From contig SUUZ01000002.1 in assembly GCA_015062235.1 (NCBI GenBank), positions 62,001 through 126,000 of the forward strand: a DNA stretch of 64,000 nucleotides, in the 5' to 3' direction. Source of the stretch: Alphaproteobacteria bacterium (GTDB lineage: Bacteria; Pseudomonadota; Alphaproteobacteria; RF32; CAG-239). A model generated the notes under the pieces. That model saw only the letters and a program-made list of their open reading frames with translations, did not search any database and was not told where the DNA came from. This document shows positions 8,281 to 16,602 of the stretch, in pieces; position 1 is the first letter of the stretch; each line of letters starts with the position of its first letter. The translations under genes were made by a program, and so were the position numbers.

Positions 8281-8955
8281 ATGAAAGGCTTTGAAAATAT
8301 GACATTTTGTCCTCCTGAAAAAAATTGTAAAAATTGTCCTAGATTGGTCGATTTTAGGTGTGAGAATATAAAAAAATTTCCGTCATATTATAATGCTCCT
8401 GTTCCTTCTTTTGGTAATCTTGATGCTGAAGTATTAATAGTGGGATTAGCTCCTGGTCTTAATGGTGCAAATCAAACAGGACGCCCCTTTACGAATGACT
8501 ATGCTGGAGATGTTTTATACCCTATTCTTAAATCTTGTGGTTTTGCAACAGGAAATTATGGCAAAATAGCTAATGATGGTTTTGAATTGAAAAATGTTAG
8601 AATTACTAATTCTGTTAGATGCGTACCACCTCAAAATAAAGTAACTGGATATGAAGTTAAAACCTGTGGTTGTTTTCTAATTAATGAAATTGCTAATATG
8701 CCTAATCTTAAAGTAATTCTTACCTTAGGAAGTGTTGCACATAATGCCGTTTTAGGTGTGTTAGGATATAAAAAAACTGCTTTTAAGTTTGCTCATGGAG
8801 CGCAACATTTATTAGATAAACATAATATTATAATGTTAAATTCTTATCATACATCTAGGTATAATATTAATACAGGTGTTTTGACTTATGAGATGTTTGC
8901 AAATATTGTACAAAATTTGCAAAAAATGCTGTTGACAGCTTACCCTAAAAAATGA
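8281..8955 (+). CDS. Uracil-DNA glycosylase, family 5 (UDGb)
   Basis: The protein (about 225 aa) matches the iron-sulfur family 5 uracil-DNA glycosylases, which excise uracil, hypoxanthine and related bases from DNA. Motif A is GLAPGLNGANQTGRPFTND, lacking the catalytic Asp/Asn of family 1 as is usual for UDGb. VRCVPPQNK follows, then NSYHTSRYN as the H-containing motif near the end. The N-terminal cysteines (FCPPEKNCKNCPRL) and a later CGC probably hold the 4Fe-4S cluster. ATG 8281 is given; ATG 8299 has the better purine-rich site upstream. The orphan promoter at 8932 lies inside its 3' end. Confidence 0.85.
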   Translation: MKGFENMTFCPPEKNCKNCPRLVDFRCENIKKFPSYYNAPVPSFGNLDAEVLIVGLAPGLNGANQTGRPFTNDYAGDVLYPILKSCGFATGNYGKIANDGFELKNVRITNSVRCVPPQNKVTGYEVKTCGCFLINEIANMPNLKVILTLGSVAHNAVLGVLGYKKTAFKFAHGAQHLLDKHNIIMLNSYHTSRYNINTGVLTYEMFANIVQNLQKMLLTAYPKK

Positions 8956-8961
8956 TATATT
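8932..8961 (+). promoter_or_regulatory. Strong sigma70 promoter with extended -10 for the orphan gene at 9007
   Basis: TTGACA (8932-8937), an 18-nt spacer and TATATT (8956-8961), preceded by TGA, an extended -10. It overlaps the end of the glycosylase gene and gives a leader of about 40 nt that is nearly pure A/T. Confidence 0.7.
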
Positions 8962-9006
8962 GTTACTTGATATATTAAGTTTGTTAAATTTTAAATTTTT
9001 ATTACT

Positions 9007-9387
9007 ATGGCAAAAGAAAGACCTTATGCTTACGCTTATGGCGTTAAGACAATCTTGAAAGAAGAAATCAAGAAAAGTGAAATGTTCACAAAGTTGAACG
9101 AGTGTGCGACTTGTGCAGCAAATGAGGGTTACGGATTTGTTATGGGATATTACCTTAACGGCGAGAAAAAAATCATTGGCTGGAATATTGAAGTAGTATC
9201 TCGTGAAGAGGCTGAAGAAAAGTTCATTTTCGATGGTGACAAAAGGACGATATTGTCAGCTCATCCCAAGGTGGGTGTATGGATCATCGCTCCTGTTGCT
9301 GGCTATAGCCCGTTGTTGATCCCTTTTGAAAAGGAACTTCGTTCGCTTACCGTGACACGCTTGACTGACCTTGTTAAAGAGGATTAG
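9007..9387 (+). CDS. Orphan 126-aa protein (leader without Shine-Dalgarno)
   Basis: I recognise no domain. The product is a small soluble protein with several aromatic and glycine residues (GYGFVMGYYLNG) and a hydrophobic centre (VGVWIIAPVAGYSPLLIPF). The gene stands alone between a strong promoter (8932) and a strong terminator (9407). Its leader lacks any ribosome-binding site. Base use is richer than in its neighbour: 82 of 180 bases at 9181-9360 are G or C, against 64 of 180 at 9481-9660 in rnfA. It belongs with a class of similar isolated genes in the window (see findings). Transfer or an unusual expression class are both possible. Confidence 0.7.
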   Translation: MAKERPYAYAYGVKTILKEEIKKSEMFTKLNECATCAANEGYGFVMGYYLNGEKKIIGWNIEVVSREEAEEKFIFDGDKRTILSAHPKVGVWIIAPVAGYSPLLIPFEKELRSLTVTRLTDLVKED

Positions 9388-9406
9388 AAAGAGCGCAAGT
9401 AAAAAA

Positions 9407-9438
9407 AACCTAAATTGTACTAAAGTGCGATTTAGGTT
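9407..9438. terminator. Bidirectional intrinsic terminator
   Basis: A 14-bp stem (9407-9420 with 9425-9438, two G-U pairs) with loop TAAA, eight A's before it and seven T's after. It ends the orphan gene on the plus strand and the rnf operon on the minus strand. Confidence 0.85.
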
Positions 9439-9455
9439 CTTTTTTTATATTTTGC

Positions 9456-10031
9456 TTAATAAGATATTCCAGCAAATCCCATAAATGCCATCGAAAGTAA
9501 CGCTGCTGTAATTAGTACAATAGGTGTTCCCCTTAATGCTTTAGGAATATCTGTACGTTCCAAACGTTCTCGAATACCTGCAAAAATTACAATTGCTAAA
9601 GTAAATCCCATTGCAGAAGCTAATGTATAACAAACGCCAGCTAGTAAAGTGTAATTCTTTTGAATTGTAAGAATTGCAATACCTAAAACAGCACAGTTAG
9701 TAGTAATAAGTGGAAGAAAAATTCCTAAAGACTGATACAAAACTGGAGAACTTTTTTTTATGATAATCTCAACCATTTGTACTAATGATGCTATTACTAA
9801 AATAAACGTAACTGTAGTCATAAATTTAAGGTTGTATGGCTGTAGGAATGTGTAGTAAATCAAAAAGGTTACAATAGTTGCAAGAGTCATAACAAACATT
9901 ACAGCTAGTCCCATTCCAATAGCTGTCGACAATTTCTTGGATACACCTAAGAAAGGACATATTCCCAAAAATTGTGATAATATTATATTATTAACAAATA
10001 TCGCTGTAATAAAAATCATTATATAAGCCAT
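9456..10031 (-). CDS. rnfA: Rnf complex subunit RnfA
   Basis: This 191-aa integral membrane protein with six predicted helices is RnfA, one of the two homologous inverted subunits that hold a membrane-embedded iron-sulfur centre in the Rnf complex. The complex couples electron flow between ferredoxin and NAD to Na+ or H+ transport. Family marks are NNIILSQFLGICPFLGVS (the cysteine binds the cluster), ITTNCAVLG with the second cysteine, and GFTLAIVIFAGIRERLE. A GAGGAG site precedes the ATG. It is the last gene of the operon, followed by the terminator at 9407-9438. Confidence 0.93.
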   Translation of the reverse strand: MAYIMIFITAIFVNNIILSQFLGICPFLGVSKKLSTAIGMGLAVMFVMTLATIVTFLIYYTFLQPYNLKFMTTVTFILVIASLVQMVEIIIKKSSPVLYQSLGIFLPLITTNCAVLGIAILTIQKNYTLLAGVCYTLASAMGFTLAIVIFAGIRERLERTDIPKALRGTPIVLITAALLSMAFMGFAGISY

Positions 10032-10033
10032 GA

Positions 10034-10630
10034 TTATCTTACTCCTCTTAATTTGTTAACTGTAATAATAATGCTAGCTAGAGCAAGAAAAGCTCCTGGA
10101 GGCATAATAAATAACAACATAGTATCAGCATTTTCAGCAACAAAAGACCAGCCAAATAGAGAACCATTACCTAACATTTCTCTTACTGCCCCTAATATTG
10201 TAAGAGCCAATGTAAAACCAATTCCCATACCTATCGCATCTAATAAAGATTGAAATATTGAATTTTTTGAAGCAAAAGCCTCTGCTCTACCTAAAATTAT
10301 GCAATTAACAACAATCAATGGAATGTAGATTCCTAAAGCAGAATATAAGGAAGGAACATAAGCTTGCATTAACATTTCTAAAACAGTTACAAATGATGCT
10401 ATAATTACAATAAAGCTTGGTATTCTTACTATATCAGGAATTAATTTTTTTACTGCAGATATAGCCATATTTGACATCATAAGAACAAACATCGTAGCTA
10501 ATCCCATACCTACTCCATTAATAGCTGAAGTCGTCACACCCAATGTTGGGCACATTCCCAACAACATAACAAAAATCGGGTTTTCTCTTATTATACCTCG
10601 AGTTAGGTTATTTATAGATTCTCTATTCAT
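10034..10630 (-). CDS. rnfE: Rnf complex subunit RnfE
   Basis: RnfE (198 aa) is the partner of RnfA in the membrane core of the Rnf ion pump. The family segments NPIFVMLLGMCPTLGVT, IVVNCIILGRAEAFASKN and GFTLALTILGAVREMLG are present with both cluster-binding cysteines. The open frame extends 16 codons upstream into rnfG. The ATG at 10630 is preferred because it follows the rnfG stop by 1 nt, has a GGGGA site 7 nt away, and MNRESINNLTRGI aligns with the family start. It lies 2 nt before rnfA. Confidence 0.92.
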   Translation of the reverse strand: MNRESINNLTRGIIRENPIFVMLLGMCPTLGVTTSAINGVGMGLATMFVLMMSNMAISAVKKLIPDIVRIPSFIVIIASFVTVLEMLMQAYVPSLYSALGIYIPLIVVNCIILGRAEAFASKNSIFQSLLDAIGMGIGFTLALTILGAVREMLGNGSLFGWSFVAENADTMLLFIMPPGAFLALASIIITVNKLRGVR

Positions 10631-10631
10631 T

Positions 10632-11213
10632 TTATTTCCCCGAATTAAAATTATTAAATGCATCAAAAGCGCGTTCAATTGCCCTTAAAACAGCTCTGGA
10701 GCTTATAGTTGCGGCAGTTACAGCATCAACATCTCCACCATCTTGTTTTACTTTTAATATTTGTCTTTGTGGATAAAAACCTTCTAGTTGTTCTTTAAAT
10801 TTAGGCTCATCAATTTTACTTCCTAGTCCAGGAGTTTCGTTTGATGAGATTATTTTGAAGCTTTTTATAGAGCCATCAACATTAAAACCAATCATTAATT
10901 CAATGCGTCCACCAAATCCTGTATTGGTATAGCTTTTAATAGCTACAGAATTTAGGTGACCATTTTTACGAGCAGGATACATCGTTAATTTATGCTTTTT
11001 ACTTTTAGTAAAAATAGTCATTTTTTCAGCAAACGGGTTATTGTCAAATTCTCCTGTAACCTGAGCAATAGCCTGAAGCTCATTACCATCTTTAGCTTTT
11101 TTTATTGGTTCTAGAGTAATGTTATGAACATATCCCAAAATAAAAGCTGAGAAAGCCGCTATGACAACAAGTGTTATTACTGGAAAAAGAATATCTTTTA
11201 TTTTATCGGACAT
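10632..11213 (-). CDS. rnfG: Rnf complex subunit RnfG, covalent FMN carrier
   Basis: RnfG (193 aa) has one N-terminal membrane helix (ILFPVITLVVIAAFSAFILG) and an exported FMN-binding domain. Electrons pass through its FMN, which ApbE attaches through a phosphoester to a threonine. The flavinylation motif appears as DAVTAATISSRAV near residue 165, a small variation on the usual S/T-G-A-T-x-S/T. The region SSNETPGLGSKI is also typical. Start and upstream stop share one base (TAATG) with rnfD, which indicates coupled translation. Confidence 0.92.
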   Translation of the reverse strand: MSDKIKDILFPVITLVVIAAFSAFILGYVHNITLEPIKKAKDGNELQAIAQVTGEFDNNPFAEKMTIFTKSKKHKLTMYPARKNGHLNSVAIKSYTNTGFGGRIELMIGFNVDGSIKSFKIISSNETPGLGSKIDEPKFKEQLEGFYPQRQILKVKQDGGDVDAVTAATISSRAVLRAIERAFDAFNNFNSGK

Positions 11214-12205
11214 TATCTTTTCTCCCCATAATAACGCTGAACTGCAAATTTATCAATTAATGGCACAAGAGCATTCATAATTAAAATAGCAAATGAAACA
11301 CCTTCTGGATAAGCACTAAAGGATCTTATAATAACAGTTAAAGCACCACAACCTATCGCAAAAATTATTTGACCTTTAATTGTCATAGGTGATGTTGTAT
11401 AGTCTGTTGCCATAAAAATAGCACCTAACATTAAACCACCCGATAAAACGTGAGCTAGAGGCAAATATTTGATATCACCTGTAGCATAGTATAAAATAGA
11501 TGTTAAGGCAGCAACTGTTGCTATATAATACAAAGGAATATGCCAACTAATAACTTTGCGCCAAAGCATATATCCTAACCCTAACAACAAGGCAAACGCT
11601 GAAATCTCGCCTATACAACCACCAATATTACCAATAAACATATCAAAATAACTAGGAAGTTCGTTAATAGAGTATCTATCTGCGGCAACTAATTCTCCTT
11701 CAGGAGCAATACTTTTTAACATTCTTAATGTTGTAGCTCCTGTTTGTCCATCTGGACTAACTAGCTGTAGGAAATGAGGTGTTGGCCAAACAGTCATTTG
11801 AACAGGAAAAGATATAAATAAAAATACTCGCCCAACCAAAGCAGGGTTAAAAATATTTTTACCCAACCCGCCAAAACACATTTTGGCAACTATAATTGCC
11901 ATAAAACAACCAACAAGTATCATCCAACTTGGCATACTTGACGGAAGGTTATAGGCCAGAAGTAGCCCAGTTATAACAGCAGAAAAATCATTTATTGAAT
12001 TTTTGACCTTTAACCAATATCTACAAGCTAAAAATTCAAATAACACACACCCTAAAACCGATACAACAATAACTCTTAATGCTTCTAGTCCAAAAAATAT
12101 TATTGCAAACAAGGCTGCTGGAATTAATGCTATTACCACATCTAACATTATAGACTTAGTATTACGACGAGTTTGAATATGAGGATTAGTAGATATTTTT
12201 AACAT
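11213..12205 (-). CDS. rnfD: Rnf complex subunit RnfD, covalent FMN carrier
   Basis: RnfD (330 aa) is a polytopic membrane subunit carrying covalently bound FMN. The segment DGQTGATTLRML holds the flavinylated threonine (S/T-G-A-T-T). NPALVGRVFLFISFP and MGATDYTTSP-like MATDYTTSPMT are family marks. The open frame runs upstream through the rnfC end, but ATG 12205, eight nt after the rnfC stop, starts MLKISTNPHIQTRRNT as in known RnfD proteins. The longer extension is a shadow of rnfC. Confidence 0.92.
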   Translation of the reverse strand: MLKISTNPHIQTRRNTKSIMLDVVIALIPAALFAIIFFGLEALRVIVVSVLGCVLFEFLACRYWLKVKNSINDFSAVITGLLLAYNLPSSMPSWMILVGCFMAIIVAKMCFGGLGKNIFNPALVGRVFLFISFPVQMTVWPTPHFLQLVSPDGQTGATTLRMLKSIAPEGELVAADRYSINELPSYFDMFIGNIGGCIGEISAFALLLGLGYMLWRKVISWHIPLYYIATVAALTSILYYATGDIKYLPLAHVLSGGLMLGAIFMATDYTTSPMTIKGQIIFAIGCGALTVIIRSFSAYPEGVSFAILIMNALVPLIDKFAVQRYYGEKR

Positions 12206-12212
12206 TGTTAGT

Positions 12213-13535
12213 TCACTTTTTTCTAATTTCTTGTTTAGCAATTTTACAATAATCAAGTAGTGGAATATTTGCAGGACAAGTATAGGCACAGCAACCACAC
12301 TCAATACAATCACCAGCGTGTAGTTTGCGAAGTTCATCAGAAGTTCCATTATAAACAACAGCTTCTTTTATAGCAAAAGGACGCAACCCTGCTGGACATA
12401 CGGTAGCGCATTTACCGCAACGAATACAACTTGAAGCTTCTTCTTTGATAAATTTTTCTTCCCTAAATAGTAAAATTCCTGATGTTAGCTTAGTTGTAGG
12501 TGCCGAGGTATTGACAATTGCATTGCCCATCATTGGACCACCTAAAATAATTTTAGCAACATCATCTGTCAAGCCACCTGCTTTATCTATCAGATATGAT
12601 ATTGGTGTCCCCACTCTAACTCGGTAGTTGCAAGGATGAGCTATACCATCGCCAGATATGGTTAAAATGCGTTCGAACAATGGTTTGTTTTTTAATACAG
12701 CTTCATAAACAGCAAAAACAGTTCCAACATTTTGAACAATGCAACCAATATCTATTGGTAATTTACCCGAAGGAAGCTCTTGACCTGTAATAGCTTTAAT
12801 TAATTGTTTTTCACCACCTTGAGGATATTTTGTTTTGCAAACTTTAATATTTACACCAATATATAATTTAGACAAACGGGTTAGTATTTCTATAGCATGA
12901 GGTTTGTTTTCATCTACGGCTATTATAGCATTCTGAATCCCTAAAGCACGATTTATAACTCTTGCTCCCATAATAATTTCTTCAGCATGTTCGACCATAA
13001 GACGATCATCTGCGGTTAAAAATGGTTCACACTCAATGCCATTAACAATTAATATATTGGCTTTTTTTCCTTCTGGAACAGATGTTTTAATAGGTGTTGG
13101 ATACCCTGCTCCACCCATACCAACAATTCCAGCTTGGCGTATTTTTTCAATAATTTCTTCTGGTGTAAAATTTATTTCTTTAATAACTTTTGAAGTTCTA
13201 TCAATACTTGATTCCCATTCATCACCTTCGACTTTTATGGTTATCATTTTTTCTTCATAACCTGTTGATCCTGCAACGTCTTCTATTTTTAGAACTTCTC
13301 CAGAAACAGAGGAATGAACATCTGATGATACTATACCATCGGCATCGGCTAACAAAGTACCAACTTTTACTTTGTCTCCCTTATTTACCATGATTTTGGC
13401 AGGAGAACCTATGTGTTGCTTAACTGGTATGCATACTACATCTGGAAGTCCAGCATCTTCTATTGGGCAATTAGAAGTTAGCTTACATTTATCGGGATGA
13501 ATCCCCCCCATAGAAAAACTAAACTTTTTAACCAC
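12213..13535 (-). CDS. rnfC: Rnf complex subunit RnfC, NADH/ferredoxin-side Fe-S flavoprotein
   Basis: RnfC (about 440 aa) is the peripheral subunit thought to carry FMN and to react with NAD(H). It has the SLBB/Nqo1-like segment GMGGAGYPTPIK and VNGIECEPFLTADD, and two 4Fe-4S motifs near the C-terminus, CIRCGKCATVCP and CIECGCCAYTCP. Start choice: the ATG at 13541 is only 1 nt from AAGGAG. The GTG at 13535 has the proper 7-nt spacing and overlaps the rnfB stop by 8 nt, so it is preferred. The protein then begins VVKKFSFSMGGIHP, as RnfC proteins do. Confidence 0.93.
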   Translation of the reverse strand: MVKKFSFSMGGIHPDKCKLTSNCPIEDAGLPDVVCIPVKQHIGSPAKIMVNKGDKVKVGTLLADADGIVSSDVHSSVSGEVLKIEDVAGSTGYEEKMITIKVEGDEWESSIDRTSKVIKEINFTPEEIIEKIRQAGIVGMGGAGYPTPIKTSVPEGKKANILIVNGIECEPFLTADDRLMVEHAEEIIMGARVINRALGIQNAIIAVDENKPHAIEILTRLSKLYIGVNIKVCKTKYPQGGEKQLIKAITGQELPSGKLPIDIGCIVQNVGTVFAVYEAVLKNKPLFERILTISGDGIAHPCNYRVRVGTPISYLIDKAGGLTDDVAKIILGGPMMGNAIVNTSAPTTKLTSGILLFREEKFIKEEASSCIRCGKCATVCPAGLRPFAIKEAVVYNGTSDELRKLHAGDCIECGCCAYTCPANIPLLDYCKIAKQEIRKK

Positions 13536-14358
13536 GAACATTCTCCTTGTAGACAATGGCACCAGTAGGACAATTTTGTGCCAATTCCGCACCGTATTTT
13601 TCAGCATCTATATCTGCTGGAATATATGATAAATTGTTATCAATTTTGATTTGCTCATTTATTTTGTTACATTTCATACAAGCAATGCAAGCTGCTTTAC
13701 AATTTTTTCTAGCAGTTGCACCTTTCTGTTTATTACGACACGCAACATATACTATTCCGCCATTAACGCTTAGTGGGCGAATTTCAAAAAGACCTCTAGG
13801 ACATACTTTAACACAGGCTCCACAAGAAACACATTTACGAGAATCAATCTCTGGCAACCCTGTTTCTTCGTTTAATGATAAAGCACCAAATTTGCAAGAT
13901 TTAATACAATCGCCAAGCCTTAAACAACCATCAGGACAACCACTTTGACCTGATGATATTCTATTAGCAACACGGCAAGAGCTTACAGCGTCATAAACAA
14001 CTTTTGCTGGAGCATTTTGGCAACTTCCTCGACATAGCAACACGGCCGTAGTTGGCGCCTTTTCAGTTGTTTCAAAACCTTTTATTTCAGCAATTTTTTG
14101 CATAACAGCATGACCACCAACAGGACAATAATAGTTTGCAAAAGTATCTGCATCGGCCTTTGCACAAGCAGAAGCAAAATCGGCACAACCTGCTTTACCA
14201 CAACCACCACAATTAGCTTGGGGTAATACATCTACGATTTTAACCGTTGTTTCATCTGTTTCTACCATAAATTTTTTGGAAACAAAGTACAAAACAAACG
14301 ATGCAACAAGGGCTGTCCCACCCAAAATCATAATGTTTAATAATATTAGGTTAGTCAT
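13528..14358 (-). CDS. rnfB: Rnf complex subunit RnfB, multi-cluster ferredoxin
   Basis: RnfB (276 aa) has an N-terminal membrane helix and then the Fes motif NCGGCGKAGCADFA...CPVGG. Several ferredoxin 4Fe-4S motifs follow (CPDGCLRLGDCIKSC, CVSCGACVKVCP, CIACMKC). It is the entry point for electrons from ferredoxin. The long form, with extra clusters, is like the RnfB of Bacteroidetes and anaerobes rather than the short E. coli RsxB. It overlaps rseC by 8 nt and rnfC by 8 nt. Confidence 0.92.
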   Translation of the reverse strand: MTNLILLNIMILGGTALVASFVLYFVSKKFMVETDETTVKIVDVLPQANCGGCGKAGCADFASACAKADADTFANYYCPVGGHAVMQKIAEIKGFETTEKAPTTAVLLCRGSCQNAPAKVVYDAVSSCRVANRISSGQSGCPDGCLRLGDCIKSCKFGALSLNEETGLPEIDSRKCVSCGACVKVCPRGLFEIRPLSVNGGIVYVACRNKQKGATARKNCKAACIACMKCNKINEQIKIDNNLSYIPADIDAEKYGAELAQNCPTGAIVYKENVRG

Positions 14359-14782
14359 TTTTTATTGCGTCCTTTTTTGATATTTCAAACTTAAAGTCTG
14401 ATTTTATCTTATTTCGGCACAAGAATACTCCAAAATAATAAGGAATCAAGATAATTATAGCAGATATACCGCTAATAAAATCATTATAACCTAATGATGA
14501 GCTTATTATTAATGCTAATAAAAGTAAAACCAGAGGAATAACATAGCTAAAAACAACAGCTTTAAAACCTTGCGTAGTATTCATTACAATATTCACTTCT
14601 TCTCCAATTACTAGTTTTTGGTTATTCTTATTGTGCAATTGGATAACTCGTTCCTTTACCTCATTTAATGAGCAATAATTTTTAACACTACAACTAGAAC
14701 AAGCGGAACAACTTTTTATTTTTAGGCTTATTTTATCTTTATTAATTGCTGTAATTATTGCTGATTTAGTTATGTTTTCCAT
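14351..14782 (-). CDS. RseC/MucC-type small membrane protein of the Rnf operon
   Basis: The 143-aa product fits the SoxR-reducing RseC/MucC family. It has an N-terminal domain with the cysteine cluster CSACSSCSVKNYC, then two membrane helices (about residues 75-120: AVVFSYVIPLVLLLLALII and ISAIIILIPYYFGVFL). RseC proteins commonly sit next to rnf genes and are thought to help assembly or SoxR reduction. The gene lies 4 nt downstream of apbE and overlaps rnfB by 8 nt. Confidence 0.8.
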   Translation of the reverse strand: MENITKSAIITAINKDKISLKIKSCSACSSCSVKNYCSLNEVKERVIQLHNKNNQKLVIGEEVNIVMNTTQGFKAVVFSYVIPLVLLLLALIISSSLGYNDFISGISAIIILIPYYFGVFLCRNKIKSDFKFEISKKDAIKND

Positions 14783-14786
14783 TTTG

Positions 14787-15788
14787 CTATTCCCCTAAAA
14801 AAAACTTAGCATCCTTTGAATAATGAATATTTAGATTTTTATCAAAAACAATTACTTTTAAATTATTTTTGTTAGCATATGCCATACCTGCTTTCAGTCC
14901 CATAGCGACAATGGCTGTTGCATGAGCATCAGCATACATACAGGAATCATGAAAAACACTTGCTGATAAAACATCTGTCTGAACGGAATATCCTGTTTTG
15001 GGTGATATGGTATGGGCGTATATTTGCCCATTTTTTTGATAAAAATTACGATAGTTGCCTGATGTCGCAACTGCAATATTACTCAAAGATAAGATAATAG
15101 AATTTTCTGATGAACCAATGATAGGCTTGCTTATACCTATATTCCAAGCGTTATTATTTTCTAAACGAGAACCTTTTGCTTTTATTTCTCCCCCTATTTC
15201 AACAAGATAATTATTATATCCTTCCTTATCTAGAATTTGAGCAATTGCATCAACAGCATATCCTTTAGCAATTGCAGATAAATTTATTTCTATATTTGGA
15301 TGTGTTTTCTTAACTTTTTGAAAAGAACTATTAAACTTTAGCTTAGCAAAACCAGTATTAACCAGAGCTTTTTTTATTTGCTTATCGCTTGGATTTTGTG
15401 GCGTTATTGTACCAAATCCCCATAATTCAATTAATTTGCCTATTGTTGGATCAAACCAACCATTAGACAACTTCCATACTTTGTGCGATGCTTGTAATAC
15501 TTTGGCAAAATCATCTGATAACAAATGCCATTTTTGTGATTTTGTTTTATTAAAATTTGATATTTCACTATCTTCTCTAAAAACAGACATTTGTTGGTTT
15601 ATATCTTCAAGTTTTGATTCTATTTTGCCTTTCAAATCTTTATTTTTATTATTGGTGCGTATTTTGATATTGTAATAAGTTCCAAAAATATCACCTTTGA
15701 TTATTTGGTAATGTGGAGAATTTTTATATATTATTACGCTAATGATTATAATACATAGCAATATTGAAATATATTGAAAAATACGCAT
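14787..15788 (-). CDS. apbE: FAD:protein FMN transferase ApbE
   Basis: ApbE (333 aa) transfers FMN from FAD onto threonines of exported proteins; the targets here are surely RnfG and RnfD. An N-terminal membrane helix (FQYISILLCIIIISVIIY) anchors it. The family motifs DPTIGKLIELWGFG, INLSAIAKGYAVD, VEIGGEIKAKG, HTISPKTGYSVQ and YADAHATAIVAMG are visible. The frame extends 26 codons further up, but ATG 15788 has an AGG site 8 nt before it and leads straight into the helix. It is the first gene of the rnf operon, with the intergenic 15789-15900 upstream. Confidence 0.92.
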   Translation of the reverse strand: MRIFQYISILLCIIIISVIIYKNSPHYQIIKGDIFGTYYNIKIRTNNKNKDLKGKIESKLEDINQQMSVFREDSEISNFNKTKSQKWHLLSDDFAKVLQASHKVWKLSNGWFDPTIGKLIELWGFGTITPQNPSDKQIKKALVNTGFAKLKFNSSFQKVKKTHPNIEINLSAIAKGYAVDAIAQILDKEGYNNYLVEIGGEIKAKGSRLENNNAWNIGISKPIIGSSENSIILSLSNIAVATSGNYRNFYQKNGQIYAHTISPKTGYSVQTDVLSASVFHDSCMYADAHATAIVAMGLKAGMAYANKNNLKVIVFDKNLNIHYSKDAKFFLGE

Positions 15789-15900
15789 ATTTATACCTGT
15801 ATAATTACAAAGTTGCTTTTTACAAAAAACAAAAAGTGTTTTATAGTTAAGCGCATATAAAGTCAATAATCTAATTTTTAATAGCTATAAGGATACTAGC

Positions 15901-16602
15901 ATGATTGAAATGTTTATAAATAAAATCAAACAGTTAATTAAAGAATATAAATCTTCTGAATTTTGCAAAAATACTAAATGTGTAAAAGATAAGTGGATGA
16001 AAAAAATTGATATTTGGGGTAAAGAATTATCCAAAAGTGGAATAAATGCCAATATGGTGAGCATATTTGGATTTGTTATTGGTATGATGGCTATTAACTT
16101 TTTGGCTATGAACATGTATTTTGAAGCATTGGTTTGTATATTAGTAAATCGCTTTTGTGATGTGTTGGATGGAGCTGTTGCTAGAGCTGAAGGAATTACA
16201 ACTTTTGGTGTGTTTTTAGATGCTTGTCTAGATTTTGTATTTTATGCAGGAGTTATATTTGGCTTTGCCTTGGCTGATCCTTATGAAAATGCTACCGCTG
16301 CTTGTTTCCTTCTTTTTGGCTTTACGGCTTCGGCATCGGCTATGCTTGCTTATGGAATTGTTAGCCATAATAAAGATAGTAATAAATCAATAAAAGAACT
16401 TAATGCTATAGAATCTCCCTTTTATTTAGGTGGAATTGCGCAAGGATTTGAAACCGTTTGTGCTTTTGTATTGCTTTGTATTATGCCTTTCGCATTTTTA
16501 CCAATTGCTATTGCTTTGGGATGCTGGTGCTTGTTAAAAGCATTGGTTGTTATATCTTCTGCTTATTATAGATTAGTTATATTGCAGAAAAGCAAAAAAT
16601 AA
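15901..16602 (+). CDS. CDP-alcohol phosphatidyltransferase family protein
   Basis: This 233-aa membrane protein carries the family signature DVLDGAVARAEGITTFGVF followed by DACLD (D-x2-DG-x2-AR-x7-G-x3-D-x3-D, close to the usual x8). These aspartates bind the metal and CDP-lipid. About six membrane helices follow. Enzymes of this family make phosphatidylglycerol phosphate, phosphatidylserine, phosphatidylcholine or inositol lipids; which alcohol is used cannot be told. The stop shares a base with the dsbD start (TAATG), so the two are cotranscribed. Confidence 0.85.
   Translation: MIEMFINKIKQLIKEYKSSEFCKNTKCVKDKWMKKIDIWGKELSKSGINANMVSIFGFVIGMMAINFLAMNMYFEALVCILVNRFCDVLDGAVARAEGITTFGVFLDACLDFVFYAGVIFGFALADPYENATAACFLLFGFTASASAMLAYGIVSHNKDSNKSIKELNAIESPFYLGGIAQGFETVCAFVLLCIMPFAFLPIAIALGCWCLLKALVVISSAYYRLVILQKSKK

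Noticed and set aside
12206..12358. Upstream extension of rnfD inside rnfC
   Set aside because: It is the shadow of rnfC; the family start lies at 12205.
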